Positions 6,153 to 10,603 of a stretch of 10,603 nt of DNA are shown in pieces. The stretch's first letter is position 1. The number at the start of each line of letters is the position of its first letter. A program made the translations under genes and the position numbers. This stretch comes from JAYREN01 sp041908845 (GTDB lineage Bacteria; Acidobacteriota; Holophagae; Holophagales; Holophagaceae), in contig JAYREN010000114.1 in assembly GCA_041908845.1 (NCBI GenBank), forward strand, positions 1-10,603, in the 5' to 3' direction. The notes under the pieces were generated by a model. It was not told the origin of the DNA. It worked only from the letters and a program-made list of their open reading frames with translations, and searched no databases.

Positions 6153-7232
6153 TCAACCTTTGATGACGACCTTTTGGACGTAGGGCGAAGTGGACAGCGC
6201 CAGCAATGCGCCATAGCCGGGATAGAAGGTGATCTCATCTCCCAATTTCACGGGGTCGCGAGCGTCTTCCACATCCAGGATCAGGTGATCGGAGCTGCCG
6301 CCCAGCACGATGATTCCTGGATCCTCTGGCTCGATGCCGTCCACCACCACATCCTGGCGGCCCAGGTTGCAGATGGCGCGGGTGCGGATCCCTCGGTCCA
6401 CAAAGGTGGGCGTGTTGCCGAAGGCGTCCTGGCCCGTCTCCCCGATGGGTACGGAGGGTTTGCGCTCAACCTCTACGACCTCGGCCACCAGCTTGAAGGT
6501 GTCCTGGCGGGTGCCCGGCCAGGGGCTGCGGTCGATGACGTTGCGCCCCAGCACGATGGCCTCCCCGATCCTGAAATGGTTGATCTCCTTGGGCATCGCA
6601 CCAGAAAGCAGCAGCGGCAGATTGGCGCTGTTGCCACCGGATAGCGTCTTGAGCTCCAGGCCGCTGGCCTTGCGACAGGCATCCCGGATCTCGATGAGGG
6701 CGCGCATGTTCTTGGTGGAGGGGATCACGCCGCCGTAGCAGGCCAGATTGCAGCCCATGCCGATGATTTCCAGGGCGGGCAATTTGGCGGCCTCCTTCAC
6801 TAGGTCGATGGCGCGATCCGGCCACACGCCCTCGCGCAGATCCCCCACATCCACCATGACAATGGCCTGGTGCCGGACCCCCATGAACTGGGCGGCCTCA
6901 GAGAGCAGGCGCAGGGTCTGGAGGCTGGAGTTGAGGGTGATGTGGGCGCAGCGCACCACATCCGCCGCGCGGCTCGGCGCCGGAATGCGCAGCAGCATCA
7001 GCGGCAGGTCCAGCCCCGTGTCGGCCATGGACTGGAGATTGGAAATGCGGCTGTCCGCAATCATGTCCGCGCCGCCCAGTTCCAGTGCATGCACGACGGC
7101 CGGGTGCGCCGCCGTCACCTTGGTGACGGCCGCCACCTGGGCGCCGTGGTCGTGGCACATGGCGATGACCGACCGCGCATTGGTGGCGATGCGGTCGGGG
7201 TAGATCTCGAGGCGGGGGGTGCGGATGTACAT
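6153..7232 (-). CDS. orr: Ornithine racemase, PLP-dependent
   Basis: This enzyme is predicted to convert L-ornithine to D-ornithine, the substrate of the B12-dependent aminomutase. The 359-residue chain has an alanine-racemase-type N-terminal barrel: LEIYPDRIATNAR, the PLP lysine in AAVTKVTAAHP (Lys 38), GADMIADSRISNL, VDVGDLREGVWP, GMGCNLACYGGVIPS, LSGGNSANLPLL and RIGEAIVLGR. This is the Orr/YhfX-like branch, clearly different from the canonical Alr 1.2 kb downstream; for example it lacks the SIGYGRTW tyrosine motif. ATG 7230-7232 has GGAG six bases upstream (7239-7242). The substrate is inferred mainly from the nearby oraE and glmL; lysine or another basic amino acid is an alternative. The 3' end lies 2 nt before the fucose-isomerase-like start, suggesting coupled translation. 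Confidence 0.87.
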   Translation of the reverse strand: MYIRTPRLEIYPDRIATNARSVIAMCHDHGAQVAAVTKVTAAHPAVVHALELGGADMIADSRISNLQSMADTGLDLPLMLLRIPAPSRAADVVRCAHITLNSSLQTLRLLSEAAQFMGVRHQAIVMVDVGDLREGVWPDRAIDLVKEAAKLPALEIIGMGCNLACYGGVIPSTKNMRALIEIRDACRKASGLELKTLSGGNSANLPLLLSGAMPKEINHFRIGEAIVLGRNVIDRSPWPGTRQDTFKLVAEVVEVERKPSVPIGETGQDAFGNTPTFVDRGIRTRAICNLGRQDVVVDGIEPEDPGIIVLGGSSDHLILDVEDARDPVKLGDEITFYPGYGALLALSTSPYVQKVVIKG

Positions 7233-7260
7233 CGACTACTCCAGAAAACTATAGAAATTG

Positions 7261-7388
7261 GTCCACGGATGAACACAGATACACACGGATGAAGATGATG
7301 TCGGTAACTTTCGGGCCGTCAGAATCAGAACAAGATCTATCTGACTTGAGTGCTTTTTATCCGTGTTCATCCGTGTTCATCCGTGGAC
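7261..7388. repeat. Long inverted-repeat element between glmL and orr
   Basis: The arms 7261-7293 and 7356-7388 are inverted copies matching at 29 of 33 positions. The outermost 16 bases, GTCCACGGATGAACAC, match perfectly. The right arm is itself a short direct repeat with a 10-bp period (ATCCGTGTTC at 7359 and 7369, partial at 7379). The 62-nt centre contains a smaller inverted pair, GTCAGA (7318-7323) and TCTGAC (7340-7345), so the whole element could fold into a long branched hairpin in the transcript. No ORF or transposase is inside. It looks like a dispersed, MITE-like or palindromic intergenic element. The end of glmL lies inside the right arm. Confidence 0.85.
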
Positions 7389-8723
7389 AGATTCTTGTTC
7401 AACCCATCGCCGGAACGTAACCTTCACATCTTCGGGATAGGCCTGAGCCAGGGTTCCCAGGGCGGAGAAAAGGTAGTTCTTGTCCAGCAGGATGCGAGCT
7501 TCTGGAACGGGCAGCAGATACTTGCCGGGGCCTGTGCAAATTGTTCTGAGGATTTCGGTGCCCCCTTCGAGGCGCGTCAGGGCGCCGCCGGTGCCGATCA
7601 CCCACTTGACGGCGCTGAGATCTTTGCCCTTCACGATCTGCTTGCGGCCGGTGGCGGTGTAGAGATCCGTCACGACACCCGCGTGCCGCTTGGCGCCGGT
7701 CTCCACGGCGAAGGTGCAGAGGGCCCGGGTAAGTTCGCGCTCGCCCTCGGTGGCGGGCATGGCCTGGAGTTCCGCCATCCGCGCCTCCCACTCGGCGTTG
7801 CCGGCCAGGTCCACGATGTTGCGGGCGTTGACGAATACGCCGAGATCGCCTTCCACCGTGCGCTTGGCGCGGGGCTCGGGTTCAACCATCTTGGAGGCCC
7901 ACTCCGTGGCGCCATCGGTGACGCTATGGACATCGGTGGTGGCACCGCCCACATCGAAGACCAGACAGTCGCCCATCTCCTCGGCGAAGAGCTCGGCGCC
8001 CCGCAGCACCGCGCCGGGCGTGGGCAGGATGCCCCAGTGGGTAAGCTCCCCGAATTTCGCCATCCCGGGGGCGTGGATGATGTGGCGGTTGAAGATGTCG
8101 TGGATCAGGTGGCGCAGGGGCTCGATATTGAGTACGTCCACGTCGGGGAAGACATTGTCCGCCGCCAGCAGCTCCAGGCCCGCCGTTTGGAAGATGTGAT
8201 GGATGGGTTTTCGCAGGGCGACGTTGCCCGCGTAGATCACGGGGATCGGGAGGCACAGGGAGGCGAGCTTTTCCGCGTTCTTTAGGACGATGGACTTCTC
8301 GCCGAAGTCCACGCCCCCCGCCAGCAGGATGATATTGGGATGGGTGGCCCGGATCTCATCCAGCTCGAATTCGTCCAATTCCCCAGCGGTCACCATCTTC
8401 ACGATGCCGCCCGCTCCAAGCGCCGCTTCCCGGGCCGCCCGCGCCGTCATGCTGTAGGTGAGTCCGTGCACGGTCATGCGCAGCCCGCCTGCGGCAGAGC
8501 TGTTCACGAAGGTCTCGGGCTGACCGATGCTTCCCAGAAAGCGGGATTCGAGATCGGCAATGGCCTCCTGCACGCCAATGCCCACATCGCCCTGGGCCAC
8601 GCTGGTGGGCGCGAAGCCCTGGGCCACATGCTCGAAGCCTCCCGCGTCGAGGATGTTGAACCCGTTCACCTTCGTGATGGTGGAACCCACCTCGATGGTC
8701 AGGATCTCGATCTCATCCGACAT
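7377..8723 (-). CDS. glmL: GlmL/MutL-type ATPase, probable aminomutase chaperone
   Basis: The 448-residue protein belongs to the MutL/GlmL family of actin-fold (ASKHA) ATPases that sit beside B12-dependent amino-acid mutases. The phosphate-1 motif is EVGSTITKVNGF (11-22), phosphate-2 is VFDVGGATTDVHSV (255-268), and an adenosine-type motif IGTGGAL is at 376-382. LLAGGVDFGE (133-142) is also typical. By analogy with diol dehydratase and glutamate mutase systems, it is thought to exchange damaged cobalamin on the mutase, here OraSE; that role is inferred. It is not the DNA-repair protein MutL. ATG 8721-8723 has only a weak GGGG site upstream. The gene is set apart by 131 nt from oraE and 144 nt from orr, both gaps holding palindromes. 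The final codons (VHG and TGA) come from the inverted-repeat element, so the natural C-terminus may have been replaced. Confidence 0.9.
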   Translation of the reverse strand: MSDEIEILTIEVGSTITKVNGFNILDAGGFEHVAQGFAPTSVAQGDVGIGVQEAIADLESRFLGSIGQPETFVNSSAAGGLRMTVHGLTYSMTARAAREAALGAGGIVKMVTAGELDEFELDEIRATHPNIILLAGGVDFGEKSIVLKNAEKLASLCLPIPVIYAGNVALRKPIHHIFQTAGLELLAADNVFPDVDVLNIEPLRHLIHDIFNRHIIHAPGMAKFGELTHWGILPTPGAVLRGAELFAEEMGDCLVFDVGGATTDVHSVTDGATEWASKMVEPEPRAKRTVEGDLGVFVNARNIVDLAGNAEWEARMAELQAMPATEGERELTRALCTFAVETGAKRHAGVVTDLYTATGRKQIVKGKDLSAVKWVIGTGGALTRLEGGTEILRTICTGPGKYLLPVPEARILLDKNYLFSALGTLAQAYPEDVKVTFRRWVEQESVHG

Positions 8724-8780
8724 GCGAACCCCGAAAACGGATTTCCGTGAAGGACCCCGAAGCCTGTTGCGCAGGAAGGA

Positions 8781-8820
8781 AAGAACCGCGAAGAAAGTAA
8801 TCGGTGTCTTCGCGGTTCTT
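8781..8820. repeat. Perfect 14-bp hairpin between oraE and glmL
   Basis: AAGAACCGCGAAGA (8781-8794) is followed by a 12-nt spacer and its exact inverted copy TCTTCGCGGTTCTT (8807-8820). In the - strand transcript this forms a stable stem 34 nt after the oraE stop codon. Only a broken pyrimidine run (TCCTTCC) follows, so it is a poor intrinsic terminator. It may protect the 3' end of the oraE message, attenuate read-through into glmL, or be a dispersed repeat. A further TTCGCGG at 8841-8847 echoes the stem sequence. Confidence 0.8.
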
Positions 8821-8854
8821 GATCCCGTTCTTTGGGGCCCTTCGCGGACTGTTG

Positions 8855-10603
8855 TTACACGACGCCCCGGGCCTTGAGCACCTTGACCATGGCGTTGACC
8901 ACATGGATGCCCTTGGTGCCGCGACCGAAGGTGGCGTCGAGGCCGGTTTCCTTGGCCATGTCGCGATTCACCTGGGTGCCGCCTGCGATGAGCACCACCT
9001 TGTCACGGATACCCTTCTCCTTGCAGAGTTCGGCCAGCTTCTTCATCTGGGCGCGATGCACATCGTTGTGGCTGATGATCGTGCTGATGAGGATGGCCTG
9101 GGCGCCGGTCTCGATGGCGGCGTCCACCAGCTTGCCGATGGGCACGGAGGTGCCCAGGTAGTGGTACTTCACGCCGTACTTCTCGATGCCGCCGTGCTTG
9201 ATGTCGAGGATCTCGCGCATGCCGACCGAATGCTCGTCCTCGCCCACGGTGCCGGCCACGACCTTGAGGCCCACGGCCTTCACGGCGTCGCGAAGCTCCT
9301 GCTCGGGCAGGATGATCTCCTTCTCGGGGATCTTAAGCGTGGTCTTGTCGATATCGAAGGCCACCTTGCCCTTCACCTCCACGAAGCAGCCCTCGGAGGG
9401 GTGAAGGACCATGGTGTTGATGACTTCGGGATCCAGCAGGCCCATCTTCTTGGCCATCTCCACGGCATAAACCGGGGCGATGTCCTCGTTCTGGGGCACG
9501 AAGAGCTGGATGAGTACCGTGCCGTCGCCGGCCCACTCCGCCTCGGGCTTGATGGCGTTGCCCTTGCGGTAGGGCAGGGTCTTGGCGAGGCGGGCGTGGC
9601 AGCTGTCCTCGGGATCCAGTTCGTCGATGAAGACGATCTTCTCGGGTTTGCAGAGGGTGCAGCCCTGGATGGCGTCGCAGGCCTTCTTCACGCCTGCGGG
9701 CAGGTGGTTGTGGCCGAAGTGGTCGCAGACCGGCGCGAAGTAGTCCGCATCGCGCACCACGAGGGTGCCTGCGCCCACGCCGCCCTTGCCGTCGCGGGCG
9801 ATGCCGTCGCCGTTGCGCTGGGGATACTTGGCGCTGTCCACGAAGAAGCCCTTCTCCACGGCGGCGAAGTAGCCACCTTCCTCGATGAGCTCCTCCAGAA
9901 AGGCCACGGCCCGCTCCTTGAGATCGCGCACCATCTCGCCCAGGGGGCCGTCATGGTTGAGGGTGAGCAGCTCCTTGATGCCATCCAGGGCGGCCCAGGT
10001 CTGCTTCACCGTCTGCACGCCGCGGATGTTGTTGTAGTGCCAGGGCACGTTGCGGCCTTCGTCCGGCGTAATGGTGCTCTGGATGTCGGCCCGGGTCAGC
10101 ATGGAGATCAGCGTGTCCACGGTGTGGGTGCGGACGGCCTCCTCGATGTCGGCCTCGATGTAGCGCGTGTTCTGCTGGGCGCGCATCTTGAATTCGCTGA
10201 AGAAGTCGCGCAGGGCCACGGCGTAGGGCAGGTCGTACCAGAGCTTGGGCGCGGGGGGCGAATTGGGCGGCACGGTGCTGAGGCCGATGAGGTTCTTGTC
10301 CATGCCCACGGCCACGGAGAAGGCGCAGTTGATGCCGTGCTGCACGATGAGCTCGGGCATCACCAGCCAGCCCGCCTTGGCGGTGGCGTTGGCGTTGTGG
10401 GCGCCGTCGATCTGGAAGATGCGCGCGCCGGCCATCACCTTCTTGGCTTCCGCCGCGTCCACGAAGGAGCGGTACATGTTCACGTTGCGGTAGAGCACGT
10501 TGTACTGCGGATCCTGGTGGGCCCCGTTGATGCCTTCTTCCGCGAAGAGTACGGCCACTTCGGGGCCCGCCACGCCGGAGACGTAGCTGTGGAAGTTGAT
10601 GGG
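8855..10603 (-). CDS. oraE: D-ornithine 4,5-aminomutase large subunit, N-terminus missing
   Basis: OraE, with its small partner OraS, moves the terminal amino group of D-ornithine to C4, giving 2,4-diaminopentanoate. It uses adenosylcobalamin and PLP. The frame is open at the right edge and ends at TAA 8855-8857, giving 582 visible residues. The family is usually about 740 long, so roughly 160 are missing. The N-terminal visible part (FHSYVSGVAGPEV, INGAHQDPQYN, IDGAHNANATA) belongs to the TIM-barrel domain. The C-terminal Rossmann domain has the base-off B12 motif DEHSVG (His 458 of the visible part), ILISTIISHND and IAGGTQVN. A Lys in DIKHGG (visible 469) lies 11 residues after that His, the spacing recalled for C. 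sticklandii OraE (His 618, Lys 629), where this Lys holds PLP. It is therefore probably active. A GTG at 10571-10573 is internal, not the start. Confidence 0.94.
   Translation of the reverse strand, partial: PINFHSYVSGVAGPEVAVLFAEEGINGAHQDPQYNVLYRNVNMYRSFVDAAEAKKVMAGARIFQIDGAHNANATAKAGWLVMPELIVQHGINCAFSVAVGMDKNLIGLSTVPPNSPPAPKLWYDLPYAVALRDFFSEFKMRAQQNTRYIEADIEEAVRTHTVDTLISMLTRADIQSTITPDEGRNVPWHYNNIRGVQTVKQTWAALDGIKELLTLNHDGPLGEMVRDLKERAVAFLEELIEEGGYFAAVEKGFFVDSAKYPQRNGDGIARDGKGGVGAGTLVVRDADYFAPVCDHFGHNHLPAGVKKACDAIQGCTLCKPEKIVFIDELDPEDSCHARLAKTLPYRKGNAIKPEAEWAGDGTVLIQLFVPQNEDIAPVYAVEMAKKMGLLDPEVINTMVLHPSEGCFVEVKGKVAFDIDKTTLKIPEKEIILPEQELRDAVKAVGLKVVAGTVGEDEHSVGMREILDIKHGGIEKYGVKYHYLGTSVPIGKLVDAAIETGAQAILISTIISHNDVHRAQMKKLAELCKEKGIRDKVVLIAGGTQVNRDMAKETGLDATFGRGTKGIHVVNAMVKVLKARGVV

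Noticed and set aside
7350..8285. 311-codon open frame on the + strand opposite glmL
   Set aside because: It starts inside the inverted repeat and is antisense to a conserved ATPase. Its composition is that of a shadow frame.
7377..8723. Reading of the MutL-like gene as a DNA mismatch-repair protein
   Set aside because: The sequence has actin-fold ATPase motifs and none of the GHKL ATPase motifs of repair MutL. The shared name is historical.
8737..8748. Small palindrome ACGGA-TT-TCCGT upstream of glmL
   Set aside because: Five-bp arms are too short to support an operator call without comparison to relatives.
10571..10573. GTG at the right edge as the start of oraE
   Set aside because: The frame continues open to the window edge with conserved-looking OraE residues (FHSYVSG) before it, and the family is about 160 residues longer.

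Overview
The window is gene-dense, GC-rich bacterial DNA. It holds one truncated gene on the + strand at the left edge and eight genes on the - strand, read from right to left. The long antisense open frames that shadow every real gene fit a high-GC genome. The content points to an anaerobic or facultative bacterium that degrades ornithine through the B12-dependent oxidative route first described in Clostridium sticklandii. The base composition does not suit a Clostridium. A high-GC anaerobe such as a member of the Holophagae (Acidobacteriota) is possible, but that is a guess from style and context, not a demonstration.

Right half (about 6153-10603): oraE (the large subunit of D-ornithine 4,5-aminomutase, with its N-terminus beyond the window edge), then a MutL/GlmL-type actin-fold ATPase, presumably the reactivating chaperone, then a PLP-dependent ornithine racemase (orr). 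The racemase makes D-ornithine. The mutase turns it into 2,4-diaminopentanoate. The enzymes that finish the pathway (Ord, OrtA, OrtB) and the small subunit OraS are not in the window and are expected to the right. Palindromic intergenic elements lie on both sides of glmL. One of them is a 128-nt inverted-repeat element that supplies the last codons and stop codon of glmL.

Middle (about 3213-6150): orr, a fucose-isomerase-like protein of unassigned function, alanine racemase (alr) and the ribosome-assembly GTPase EngB follow with gaps of 2, 7 and 9 nt, so they look co-transcribed. The classical end products of the ornithine pathway are acetyl-CoA and D-alanine, so alr could act as the outlet for D-alanine as well as serving the cell wall. 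The isomerase-like protein is the least explained gene here.

Left part (463-3073): a MocR-type regulator/aminotransferase and ilvE (branched-chain aminotransferase) form a 13-nt-spaced pair. A weak promoter candidate and an inverted-repeat operator candidate lie upstream of the regulator. A strong hairpin terminator separates ilvE from a converging gene on the + strand. That gene encodes a lysine/glutamate/alanine/proline repeat protein with a three-cysteine insert, and only its 3' end is present.

No tRNA, rRNA, CRISPR array or transposase gene was seen, and no gap without a gene exceeds 300 bases.
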